Assembly: GCA_964019165.1 (NCBI GenBank) | Contig: OZ025281.1 | Span: forward strand, 14,492,362 to 14,556,361 | Direction: 5' to 3' | Length of the DNA: 64,000 bases | Origin: Mastigias papua | Taxonomy: Eukaryota > Cnidaria > Scyphozoa > Rhizostomeae > Mastigiidae | In this document: piece by piece, positions 32,297-46,600 of the stretch | Position numbering within the stretch: the stretch's first letter is position 1 | How the letters are laid out: the number at the start of each line of letters is the position of its first letter | Program-made: the position numbers and the translations under genes | Notes under the pieces: generated by a model | What the model was told of the DNA's origin: nothing | The model's database searches: none | The model's input: the letters and a program-made list of their open reading frames with translations, nothing else

Positions 32297-35200
32297 CGAA
32301 TGTTTATACAGGATAGACACTTCAACAATTACAACATTGCTGTTATCAATGTGTGTCCTGTACCCTAACCTTAATTAGAAGAAAATGTAAAGAAAATGTA
32401 TTACATTACAGCCGTTTTGAAAATCTTACACAAATAAAATAATAAAAATGTTATGTCCGCGATTACTATATAAAATGCATTTTAAGTTTTTCAACAAATT
32501 TCTTGTATATCTCTGTCTGACGTATATCTAAAGGTAACTCATTGTACACTAGATGGAGGTGGATTTCTCCAGAAAAATTAGTAAATAGGGAGATGTTTAC
32601 TCGGGACTCAAGAGTGCTTTGAACGGTTTGTCAGTAAGTTTATGTCTCTCGTCCATATATGAAGCAATTTTTAGATAGATCTTGGTTGAAAGGAGAGGAA
32701 AGATCATGTAGTTGCAATGCTGTATTAATGAAAAATATCCGGTGATCAGCTGCTGTAGGTATTATCTCAACCCTTCTCTTGTCTCTCTTGTCTAGGATGA
32801 AAGCCAGACGAAGCCTGTTTTCTCTTGATATTTAAGATTTTTTGAGGTAGCAAGTCACCGGGTGTATAGCTTTGAGGTATTTGAAGAAAGTAACCACTAA
32901 GGTAGACCATAAATAGGCTTTTATAGACTGTAATTACGCTTCTACTGAAAGAGAGTAAATTTACATGGACAACTGGCAATATAATCTCACACAGTGCATA
33001 AGTCATTTCTAAAGAGTGTTTGCAAACCATCATTTTGTCTTGCTACTACAATCGATAATATATTTGCAATTCGTATAAAGGCATGTGAAATTAGTGACTT
33101 CTTCCTATAGTATATATTACAACTTAATAGCAACTGATGACTATTTTTAAACTTCATTTGATATATATTAGATTTGCTTTATATCTAATTCTGATTCTAT
33201 TTAGGTGCTCCACTACAGAGCAGTGCATCCCAAGATGGTGTTCTCTCTGGCGAAGCAGATCAGTCAGATTTCGATGTGAACAGCCGTTATGAGATCCCAT
33301 ACTACAATGGACTAACTCATCAGACAGCACACCATTCTGATACCTTACAACTTGACTCCCACCCCATTCATGTATCGGCACATCCGATTCCATATACAGG
33401 TAAACAGAGAATTTATTTGATTTTCTTAAGGCCCATCTCCACCTAATTCGGATTTTGAATTTGGAATGCAAAGTTATTATATATGAAATTGAAAATTAAA
33501 TGTTTGATTAATTGAATATAAAACGTGATTTAAAATTGAATATTGAATATGAAAGGTAAAGATTGAATTTGAAATGCAACGATTGAATGAAATAGTACGA
33601 ATATAAACTTTAAGTATTGAATTGAAAATGAAACAAACCAACCATGGAAGTGAGAAATGCAGCAAAAACATGAATTGAACTTAAAAACACAGTTGATTAA
33701 ATATAAATATCACATGTTTGAATATTGCTACAAACAGCCAGCTATACCCAGTTGACATTTGAACATTCAGAATCGCAGAACGTCGCATTTTGACTCTGAG
33801 CAATGAGTTTCATCCGAAATCTGAAATCCAGTTTAAGTGGAGTTGGGGCCGATAAGATAAACTGCTGGATTTGACCCAGACTAGTAAGAGAGTGATAGAC
33901 TTTTCAGAAAACTAACCAATGTATTTTTCCTAATTTGTGATCCCTAACTTTTTTGACTATAATCAGCTGCTGCTTTTCTTCAATTGACATTTGTTTCGAT
34001 GATAAAATCAATTTTTCTTACATTTATTATACGTAATATTATCTTTGCAAGTTGTGTTGTGTTTTTTTTGAAATAGAAACCTTAACGTATTGTCTTTTTG
34101 CTCTACTAAAGTAAAGAAAAACTGAATAAAACAGAGTATCTGGAATTTTGTTGAATTCATATAAGAAGTTTTGTTCTCGTAATTCTTCTGAATTCCTGCT
34201 GAAGAAACTTTTGCTTGAACCTCATTCATAGGAATTCCGTGACATTTACTATTATACACAAATACACCTGAAGCACAAATTTATTTTCAATTGTCCAGTT
34301 AAAAGATGGAAATTTAGTTTACTTCCTTTCATACAGTCTTTGCCGTATCATTTTGGAGCTTTTTAGACTACCTACGTTTATTTAAATCAAAGGCCTTAAT
34401 TTCATCATTGTTCATCTAATCCTTTCTGTATTCATTCTTAATTTGCCACACCCATTTGATGATATGTTCCATTCTATAAAACTTCTCATCTTCCTTTTTT
34501 GCTGCTTAAACTAAATGTCCATATTTTTGCGCATGTATCTTGCTAGATGCAATGGTGCAAAGTTTCTAATCCATACTTTAGGGTATGTAAAACTTATTTC
34601 TATTTTATTGTATTTCATACGTCATATCATATCATTTCCTTTCATGTCATATTCAAACATCAACCTAATTAAATTTCTTCTGTAGGCCATACAGAATACG
34701 ACAGCGACCTTTGCCATGAAGGCTATGATGATTTCTGCTACTCACCATACGGATCTAACTACCCAACTCACAACAACCTCGGTTTCGTGCGAGACCCTAA
34801 TGGCCACTGGGGTGACATTCATTACGATATTGACAGCTTCCCGCACTATGTTGGCAACGTTCTTTCCAATGCTGACGCAGTGAGGCTTGGGTTTGATCAG
34901 TCCTACCTAAAGAAACTGGGATTCGATGGAAACGTTTGGCACCACGGGCACCATTTCACCACGCATCATGTTCACACTGGTGGCCATGGCTGGTTAGGAG
35001 GCCACGGACATCTTGGTAAGTTAATGACAATACAGGAGGTACAGCAATCATACCCCATCTGATGTGTATTCAGAATAAAATAATTTTATTTGGTACTGCC
35101 TTGCACCTTATTTGGTACTGCCTTGCACCTTATTTGGTACTGCCTTGCACCTTATTTGGTACTGCCTTGCTCCTTATTTGGTACTGCCTTGCTCCTTATT

Positions 35201-37504
35201 TGGTACTGCCTTGCTCCTTATGTGGTGCTGCCTTGCTTCTTATTAGATACTGTCTTGCTCCTTATTTGGTACTGCCTTGCTCCTTATTTGGTACTGCCTT
35301 ACTCCTTATTTGGTACTGCCTTACTCCTTATTTGGTACTGCCTTGCTCCTTATTTGGTACTGCCTTACTCCTTATTTGGTACTGCCTTACTCCTTATTTG
35401 GTACTGCCTTGCTCCTTATTTGGTACTGCCTTGCTCCTTATTTGGTACTGCCTTGCTCCTTATGTGGTGCTGCCTTGCTTCTTATTAGGTACCATCTTGC
35501 GCCTTCTCTAGTTATGGATTAACTTTGAGTCAGGGATCATAATCATGAATTCTGATAATAGGTTGAGACCTAAATCTGATCGCTGTTACATCATTATCTC
35601 AAACTTTTTATCCCAGGTAGTGATATCTGGCCTTGAATCTAATGATATCGCTTTTAGCTTAGCTAAGCGGATCAAATTGAAGCCCACAATCATTACATTC
35701 TATCCAAAATCTGGATAAGATTTTGAAACGGCTATTTCTTCAAAATTAGTGATTGAATTCCCTGTTATTCTTAACTTTAGGTGTTTGTCAACGATCTATT
35801 GACATCGCATTTGTTGTCGATGGTTCAACTGAGAAATCTGACTTCGGAAAATTCGTCGATTTCATGATTGCGGTTGTTGGAAAATTGCCAATTTCCGAAT
35901 TTGGTTCAAGGATCGCTTTAATAACATTTGGTGACAAAGGAGAGCTGAGATTCGGATTTGATAAGTAAGTTTGGTTTTCACTAATTGATTTTAACTCATA
36001 CACTATGAAATCATAAGCTACAATTCTTACCAAAAGTCTTGGAACACTAGCTATGATTTACGCTATAGACGAGCTATAACATACCCTCCCCTGTTAAACA
36101 ATGTTGCATGAAGCAAATATGAGCAACTCGAAGGCCAAAAGTGATGCGTGTTTTTAAAGCTACTGGTTTTCGCTATCGAATCAACATTGTTTGAGGGGAG
36201 AAGGATGTTTACATTTTAACTGGTGCCACGGAAAAGCAGCAGGAGTTGGAGGTTCACACCATTGTGTGGGTGTTCCAACTACTTTTGACAGGTATTGTAT
36301 GAAGTGCTAAAGAAGCATTAGAGATGCAACGAAAGATTGTTCAATTTCAAGCTAGGGTATTGCTACTTCTCTTTGACTTCTAGGAGCCCACCATTTTTAC
36401 TTCTCAGTCGAACGGTGCCATTTCTTTACATACAAGATATTGCTTTGATAAAAGAGTGTGTTGCATCTTTTAAAAGTATTGCCGTGTTAGAGAAAGACCA
36501 AACTAAACACTGAACGTTAAGATAAATCGTCAAATTTTTACATGCATATTAAAGTTATTAAGATGCCACTTGATTTTAATAGCAAAACTCTAATAATTAT
36601 TAATCCATTATAATGATGGGATATTATGAAATCGCCACTGATATTTATCCATGTTCATCTATTCATTGCTAGATGGTAAAGTTTTATTGTTAAGTTGAGT
36701 TAAGTTAGTACCAAGCAGAAGCCAAAGTGCTATAGATTTGTTGACATTACATTTCAGGTATCTGAATAACATGGCCGTCTCCCATGCACTCTTAGATGTC
36801 AAAGAAAAGTATACAAAAAAAGATGGGAGAAAACTCGGTGACGCTCTAAAGATCGCAAAAACAGATTTATTTGATGTCTCGGGCAGAGACGAGAAACAAA
36901 AGATCGTTGTCGTTCTATCCGATGGTGCTGCGGGGGATTCCTTCAATGAATATTCGCAGGCGCTCAAAGACATGGCTGTGGCAATATACTTCATCGGTAC
37001 CTTGTGTTTTTAAGTATATTAAAATTAGCAGACAAAGCGATGTAAGATTCGACAAGATCTCTTCTGATTGGCTAATTACATTTGAATATTTTCGCACAGA
37101 TTTCTGTTTATTTCTGCTACTTGTTAAGCGAAGTGACTTCCTTATGACAGGTCCAAAAGCAAATTTGAAGACAGAGCAAGTGAAAGAGCTTGTTTCAGAT
37201 AAAGACGAATGGTTTTCTTATATCACTGAAGATTATGAGAAGATGATTCATGACGTAGCGCCAGTATTTCCACCAATCGGATGCACCGGTATTATTGATC
37301 GTTACTGATTGTGGATTTGTCCCAAATTTTATTCTGTAATTGATTGTCGATTACATGATTGGCTGATAAAACCAATATTGTCTCTGTTGATTGATTCAGC
37401 GATTGGCCAATTGATTGATTGATTGACTGATTGATTAATTGATTGATTGATTGACTGAGTCCTTGTTTGATTGGCAAATTGATTGATTGATCGACTGACT
37501 AGCA

Positions 37505-37538
<34 letters not shown>

Positions 37539-37552
37539 CTGACTGACTGGCG

Positions 37553-37590
<38 letters not shown>

Positions 37591-37604
37591 CTGACTGACT
37601 GGCG

Positions 37605-37650
<46 letters not shown>

Positions 37651-40600
37651 GTCTTCTCGTTAACAAAAGATGAACCAAGCAATTACACGATTAATTGAGG
37701 TGAAAAGCAAGCCTCACTTGCGCTTTACAGTTGCACCATTGATCCTGCTCAATATGTTATCAATGTGAAGTATGCTTGGATTTTCAGCGTCAAATATTCA
37801 CATTAAAGTGTTTTATACCTTCGTACCACGATCAATAAGGCAGCGATAAACACATTTACAGTTCTACTGTGATCAGGGAGCTTGTTTGTAATATTATGTT
37901 GCGAATCTAAATTGTACAGGAACAGTTTCAGAAGGGCCTAAGATATTTTGATTATATTTCCAATGATCAATTCTTTACCTAGTAAATGATTTCCATCAAC
38001 CAATTATTTGTTCTGCATTACTCGTCTTTTTCCTCGTAGTCGATATTGTATTTGTAATCGACTGTACAAAAGGTGGCGACGCAAAACTTGATGAAATGAA
38101 AGCATTTATAAAACATTCGATCAGTGGCCTCTCCCTCGGAACGAGGGGTGATCACATTTCTGTTGTAACATATGGTGGCAAGAGTGAAGTGAAATTCAAC
38201 TTAAACAAGTAACCATGCTTCGTTTTTAATTATATAATTAAAAGCAACTTGATATGATATGATATTATATGATATGATATGATATGATATGATATGATAT
38301 GATATGATATGATATGATATGATATGATATGATATGATATGATATGATATAATATATGATATGATATGATATGATATGATATGATATGATATAATATATG
38401 ATATGATATGATATGATATGATATGATATGATATGATATGAGATGATATGATATGATATGATATGATATGAGATGATATGATATGAGATGATATGATATG
38501 ATATGATATGAAATATGATATGATATATGATATGATATATGATATGATATGATATGATATATGATATGATATGATATGATATGATATGATATGATATATG
38601 ATATGATATGATATGATTGATATGATATGATATGATATGATATGAGATGAGATGATATGATATGATATGATATGAGATGATATGATATGAGATGATATGA
38701 TATGATATGAGATGATATGATATGATATGATATGATATGAGATGATATGATATGATATGATATGATATGAGATGATATGATATGAGATGATATGATATGA
38801 TATGAGATGATATGATATGATATGATATGAAATATGATATGATATGATATGATATGATATGATATGATATGATATGATATGATATGATATGATATGATAT
38901 GATATGATATGATATGATATATGATATGATATGTTTGATATGATATGATATGATATGATATGATATGAGATGAGATGATATGATATGATATGATATGATA
39001 TGATATGATATGATATGATATGATATGATATGATATGAAATATGATATGATATATGATATGATATGATATATGATATGATATGATATGATATGATATGAT
39101 ATGATATGATGTGACATGATCTGATATGATATGATATGACATCATATGATATGGTATGAGATTATATGACATGATTTGATATGATACGATATGTAATATG
39201 ATCCATTTATGACAGTTGGCTATTTACAATACAATTTGTATCAACTACTTAGACAAGTCACTCCAAATGCAAAATACGACTCAAAACAAACTAGACATAC
39301 ATTTAAATAGTTTAAGTTATAGGTCAGAACTTTGTACTGTCTGTAGGTGCATGAGTTTCCCCTTCCCAAGCTTCTACCATTTTTTGCAATTCCCCAGAGA
39401 TATACAGCTCTTTATTTCTGTAGGTATTGTCCCCCAAAGGGTAGTTCTCTATATTTTAGGCTCTTGAGATCAGGTGCTGTTTTTTATCTTCATATTTCAA
39501 TTCATAATCATGTGCTCAACAAGGTCGTAAAAGTTTAAAAGATGTGTGTAGCAATTGATTTGATCCTAAAGACAAGCATTCAGTATAAACTGCCTCTTTA
39601 CGATTTCTCGCATTCAGTATCAAGCCTTTTTGAATTCAACAAAGAGTTTTGGGCATATTTCATTGAGCGCATAAATGAAACATGATTTTATGCAATATTT
39701 AGTACATTTATTTTAATGTATGTTTTATTCCATTTTTCTTTTGTTTTCAACAGAAAATCACACCCTGGACAAGTTTATGCAGCTTTGCATGAGATTGAAT
39801 GTGGAAAAGGTGGAGCATCAGATGGAGCACCTGCCCTTGGCCTTGTAAAAGGTGAGTTGAAGACTGCACCCATTCACCATATTGCACCGATGGATGCTAT
39901 GTTTTTGCATTGTCCTGGCCTAGCTGCAATATCCATATGTGTCCGAGTTGTATTCGTAGAAACAAGTTTCAAACATACCGAGGATATTCTTAAAATAATT
40001 ATATTTACAAAAGAATATTATACGTTATGATAACGATACTAGAGTAGCTTATGTCTAGTCTATAGCATTTATAACTCTTCAATCCAACCATAACTCTTCG
40101 ATTCTTGTCCTTTATCCGATTCCTTCCATCTCCTGCTGACTCCCACACCTCCCTAAAACCAATGTAGCTATCTATGCTGATAATTATAATCATAATAATA
40201 ATACAAATGCTTGTAGTACCCAACAGTCATACTTCTATTAAATAGATATCCAATAATTGGTAAGCATATACGATTATGATAATATTATGATATCTAGAAT
40301 AAGGCGAGTCTACTGTGACTTCGCCGCAAGCTCGTTGTGCATGCTTGGTTTCGCAGCAAAAGCTCATGAGTCAATGCATGTTCAAATCAGAATACCCAGC
40401 GTATTTGTGACGAAATCAATGGTAAATTAGTCTGGTGGAAATCAAGCTTATTGAGTTGTCCAATAAGAGAGTGAAGTGGCCATGTGATAAGGTCATCAAT
40501 TGGTTGTCTGGATTGCGGCCAAGTTAGAGTCACGTATCCAGAGGTGTATGACTCTTCAAGTTTCTTGGGTATTATAGTTTTACCCGAATTTTCCCACTCA

Positions 40601-43600
40601 ATTAAGGTGAAATTTCATCTACAATCTACATCCCCTCCGAGTTCAACCACATAAACCGTATCCTTAATATTTCCCTCCTGAATCATGTCCATAACAACTA
40701 CTCCCTAGAATACACTCCTCACGTCCACCACTTTATCACATCCTTATATCTACCTCTTGAATAATGTGCTTCACATATATTTCAATTCTTTATAGGAGGG
40801 TAGCTCTTCAGCAATGCTGATTTTCAAGAGGCCCTCCACTTAAAAAGTTTACAGTTTATTAAAATAATAGCTACTTAAAATACCTAATTACCTAATTACA
40901 ATTTTTCAGTCGATTACCTAAAGTTATTAAAGTATATTAAAATCTAAAACAAAATTAAACTAAAATGAGAATAAAAACCACTGCTGAAAATAGCCAGATT
41001 TACATAAAAGAGGCTTTAAAGCTGGCCAAGTTTACGGCTTTCTTTGACTCAACTGAGAGGCTGTTCCAATATTTCGCTCCTCTGAATGAAAAACATCTTT
41101 GACCAGTTGCAGTTTTCATTAGTGGCAACTTTAGGTCATTTGAAGTATTTCGCAAGTTGTGGACAGAGTTTTGAGAGTTTCTCGAGAAAAGTCCGGTCAA
41201 ATATTGTGGAGCATAACCATTTAGTGCCTTAAATACCATGATTTTAGTCTCAGAACCGATCATTTCCTCAACTGTTTGCCAACCAAGACTTTTAATAAGG
41301 GGCGCGGCGGAGTCATCAAAACGACCACCAGTAATTATTCTAGCAGCCCTGTTTTGGAGTCTCTGCAAGCGGGTTTTTTCTATTGAACTACAGCAACCCC
41401 AGACAGAGCAACAGTATCGGAAGTGCGGTTCCACAATACTTTTGTACAAATTGATCAGGGTTGTCGAAGGGACGAGGCTCTTAGAATATTTCAGAAAACC
41501 AATAGCTCTCGAAACCTTCGACACGACATATTTTATATGTTCCTTCCAATCAAGGTTTTGATCGATTTGTACACCAAGGTATTTTGTCTTGTCAACTATG
41601 GCTAGACTATTTTCCCGAATTTTAAGATCAAATGTTTCATCAGAATTTTTGATGGATCTATGCTTAGATCTTGAGCAAATGAGCATAGAGTGAGTTTTAG
41701 CGACATTTAGCGATATTTTGTTTCCTTTTAACCAGGTCTCAATATTCCTGAGATCATCATTAATATCCTCATTCAGCTGAGTCAAATCCTTAGATTTGTA
41801 AGAAAGGCTAGTATCGTCAGCATACATGGACACGGTTGAATTATGAATACCACTTGGAAGGTCATTGATGTAAACAAGGAATAGAAGGGGGCCAAGGCAC
41901 GAGCCTTGCGGTACACCAACTTCAATATAGTCAGTTTCTGAGTCCATACCCCCAACCCGACAAAATTGCTTTCTGTTTGAAAGATATGATTCGAACCATG
42001 TAAGTTCCCTGTTGCGAATGCCATAATGCATTAGTTTTTTGCAGAGGATCTCATGGTCAACTGTATCGAAGGCCTTTTTCAGGTCGATAAATACTGAGCC
42101 TAGATATTGTCCTGTGTCAAGTCCCTTGTACCACTCGTCAGTATTCTTCAGTAAACAGGAAACTGTGGAATGGAGTTCTCTGAAACCAGATTGGCCCTTA
42201 TAGAGAAGGCCGCCCCCGTTTAGATATTGGTATAATTGATTGAATACTAGTTTTTCAAAGAGCTTCGATATGACAGGAAGGACAGAAATAGGGCGATAAT
42301 TTGATTTTATAGCCTTTTCGCCATCCTTGTATATTGGTGTTACCCTGGCTGTCTTCCAACTGGCAGGAAATACGCCAGTTTTAAGAGATAAATTGAAAAT
42401 GAGAGCAAGAGAATTCTCTATGGCTGGCAAGGCAACTTTTAGAAAAAAGCTCGAGATACCATCTACCCCAGAGCCCATTGTAGTTTTGATCTTGCCAATT
42501 GCTTCTCTAATATCTTGCAGCCCTATAGGTTTAAATTCAAACATTAGATTTCCTTGGTTCAGTTGGTACTCACCTGACAGAAGAGGGTTGGGAGTATCCT
42601 CAATCTCCTCTGCAAGGGCTTTTCCAACTGAGCAAAAATACTTATTCATAATATCGGAAATCTCTTTCTTATTACTAATATTCTTACCATCTTGTTTCAA
42701 GAGATTAATATTAGTAGACTTGGATCGTTTATTCATCAGCTGATTTAAGGTTTTCCAAGTCTCTTTCATATTACCTTGGGAACTTTGAATTTTTGTAGTG
42801 AAATATTGACGTTTTAAGTCTATATTTAGCCTATTGACCTTGTTTCTTACATGTCTATAAGAGGCCAGCAGGAGAGGGGACCCAGACTTAACAGCTGCTT
42901 TCTTGAGCTTATCTCTGCTCCTAATTAGTGCCTTAAGATCATTGTTTATCCATGGGCAGTATTTCTCAGAAACACGAATGGTTTTCATAGGGGCATGTTT
43001 CTCAACAATATAAGAAAAGATATTTGTCCATTCTTGTACGAGCGAGTCTAAATGGTCAGATTTACTTACAATTTGTTCCCAGGAGATGCTAGCAACATCA
43101 GTCAAGAATGCCTCCCCATTGAATTTTTTCAATGAGTGAGTTTTGATGACTTTATGGTCTTTCACTTGCGCTCCAAGAAATTTTCGCACACAAAATACCA
43201 TAAAGTGATCACTCATTGAAGTCTCGAATACACCTGCCTGTACAATGTTGCTACATCCACTACCTTAAATCATATCCCTCATATGTAGCACCTAAAGCAT
43301 ATGAATCTTCCACATCTGCTTTCTAAATCACATCCCTCACATCTACTACCTAAATAAAATCTCCCATACCCACCACATACAGTAGCTCACATCTCTCTCA
43401 TCCACCATGTAAATCACACCACACATATCTACCACCTAAATCACACCTTTCACATCTACAATATAAATAAAATCCCTCACATCTACTATATAAATCACAT
43501 CCTCCATGTCTACTACCAAAACCACACCCTTCACATCTACCACATTAATCACATCCCTCACATCTACCATGTAAATCACATCCTCTATATCCACTACCTA

Positions 43601-46600
43601 ATTCCCACCATTGACATCTACCACATAAACCACATCCCTCATATCTACCATGTACATCACATCCCTCACACCTACCATGTAAATCACATCCTCTATATCC
43701 ACTACCTAAATCCCACCATTGACATCTACCACATAAATCATATCTTTCATACCTACCATATAAATCACATCCTCCATATCTACTACCTAAATCACATCCT
43801 TCATATCTACCACATAAATCACACTCCTCACATCTACCATGTAGATCACATCCCCATATCTACCACCAAAAGCCCAGTTTTTATATCTATCACTTACATC
43901 ACATCACTCACATCTACCATGTAAATCACACCTCATGTCTACTACCTAAATTACACCCTTCACACCCACTATATACATTACATCCCTCACATTTACCATG
44001 TAAATCACACCCCCATATTTACCACCTATATCACACCTTTCACATCTACTACCTAAATCACATTTCTCATATCTACCACTGTAGTCACATCCTCCAAACC
44101 TACCATCCAAATATCATATCTACCAATCATAGTAATTTCACTTCGTACAACCTTCTACATCTTCTGCCGCAGAGATAAACCATGGATCTATGTTTGCTTT
44201 AATGTTATATTGCATTGTTATTGTTTTGCTTTGTTTTTATTTACACAACGCTAGTTATTTACGTTTTTCATATATTGTAGCCCAGACTATCCAATCACAA
44301 ATTACCTTGTAATAGTGAAATTTGTAATTGTAGTTTAGTAGGAATGAAATATGATTTCTTCCATATATTTATATTTTACATATGGACTAAGGAGGCAGTA
44401 CTCTCTCACCTTGGCAATGAATCATGATTAATTTTATTAATAGTTTTAAATTTTGAATAAACATTATAAATTAGTTATTACTTCTATAAAATATTAATTT
44501 TGAAGTTGCCAAAAAGTGAGATCCCTGTAAAAGCTAACTTTTCTCAAAGGCTACCCTATTTTTGAATTCATCATGGATTAGATGTGTTTAACAATTATTA
44601 CGACATGAACATTATGATAAAAAATTTTCTTTAATTTCAGATGTGTTTGAAAAATCTGGACATCAAGGATCTATCAACGTAACCGTATACGTATCTGGAA
44701 GCAAAACAGCAAGCAACATTGCAGAACCCGCAAAAGTACTGCGCAATATGGGCGTCAGACTTTATGGTGTTGGATATGGCAAAGATGTCAGTATCTCTCA
44801 TGAGCGGAATTTTGATTTGCTCTGTTGAGCAACGTATTGACATCTTTTGATCGAATTGCCGTTTCTGTCTCATCTCAAAACTCCACAATTTTACATGTAT
44901 TCTACTTAATACTAGACAAGAAAGTGTTGCTCTATAGGAGAAACTATAGTAAATAGTTACAAACAGTGAATGCGACAACACTGAGAGTTTCGCACAGGCT
45001 AGTAGGATTTGAGAGCTTGGTGTTGGATAAATTCAAATTTTCTGTTTACACTTTAAGCTATCCCAAATTTCAATCCCATTGTTCACAACTTTTCTCCAAT
45101 TTTGATAATCATTTATCCATTTAACACCTTGTCTCTTTTTCTGAAGTCATACGTCGGGAAACAATGAATGAAATTTGATTCTTAAAAAGATTTTTGTACT
45201 TTGTCGCATTACTAGCCCATGTTTTTATAGAATGGCCTCTGTGTGGCAGCTTTTTATGTATATTTGTTTACCATCATCCAATCGCATGTAACTTTACTGT
45301 GGAAGCCATCTTTGATTTTCCTTCCTCCTAGGTTAATGAAGACGACATGAAGAGAATTGCCTCCTTGCCAAGCGATTACTTTGTCCATGTAAAGGACGAT
45401 GAGAAAAAGATGGAAGCGATGGTTGGACATGTTTTAATGAACCATCTTGGTGAGTTAAAAACATTAACAGCGATTTTGTTAATATTTCTACAGATTAACA
45501 GAAGGGATGGGCAACCTTCACCCCGGGGTTCAAATCTGGCCCATAAGGAATGTCCTTGTGGCCCAGGTGGTTGGGTTTGGTCACAAATTACCTTAAGGAA
45601 GATCACTTCCCAATCATTCAAGATGAAACTTAAAACCACGCTTGAAGAGTAGTAGAAATTGACAAGAGAATTGTTTGTTGTTTTCTTTAAAACGTTTTCT
45701 ATTTTATATCTGAGTATATCTTTCTTTATTAAGTAATTTCCTTATTTACTAATGTTTATATCAAGTTTGTAATTTAGCATGTATTATAAATGTCATGTAT
45801 GAGTTTCAACATGATCCCCTGGAAAACAGATCTTAGTATCTGAGATATCACCATGTCTAAGCCATGTCATCACCATTTCAGAGCTAAAAATGAATGAATG
45901 AATGAAGGTTAAAGCTATCTTGCTATTAGAACGAGGTTATAAAGCAGCTTTTCCATCTGTAAGCAAAACTTCCATGGTGCACATTAAAGCCACAAACTTT
46001 AGTTCCATTTAATAAGTATTTACAATTAAATTAAAAATAAAGCTTTTCCGTCCTGGCCCGGCCTATCAAATCAACAAGCGATCGGTATATCGTAGATTTT
46101 GTCCTTATGGAGGAAAGGTTGCCTGTCCATGTTTTAGCGTGTTGATGATACTATTACGTGTTAAGTGTCCTGTCGTAAGAAGGAAAGTTTGCCAATTGTT
46201 AACCAACGTTTGAATGCTTTACAGCTGATCTCAAAGGTATGGGAAGTCGTGGTTCCGGCATAGTTGGTTCCAGTTGGCCACATTCTATTTCTGGCATTGG
46301 TGGCATTGGTGAATATGGTGGGTTAGGAGGATTGTACGTACGATCAGATGTTGAGCAATCTGCCTACGGGGAACAAGATCTGCAGAATTTACAGGACGAC
46401 ACGGCAAATGTCTTGAAAGAGATCACGAATCAAGGTGCAAATCAAGATGGTTTTACTTCATCTCTTAGTCCGAGAGCACCAGAGCTTCAACATGGAGTTA
46501 AAGAGCAGGGTTTTTCAGAATACGACACAGATGAATTGCAAGAGCCCATAGATGAGAATAATGTTGACCGCGCGACAATAGAGAAGGGGTCGAATGAGGG

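Noticed and set aside
35062..35522. Hydrophobic repeat protein of ~149 residues
   Set aside because: It is a 22 bp tandem repeat lying between phase-matched vWA-gene exons; several frames are equally open.
38201..39172. Two overlapping ~300-codon minus-strand ORFs rich in Ile/Ser/Tyr/His
   Set aside because: They are translations of the GATAT pentanucleotide array; the 5 bp unit keeps several frames open and there is no domain.
43216..44110. CRISPR-like regularly spaced repeats in the 27 bp satellite
   Set aside because: Units are directly adjacent and imperfect with no unique spacers, and the context is a eukaryotic intron.
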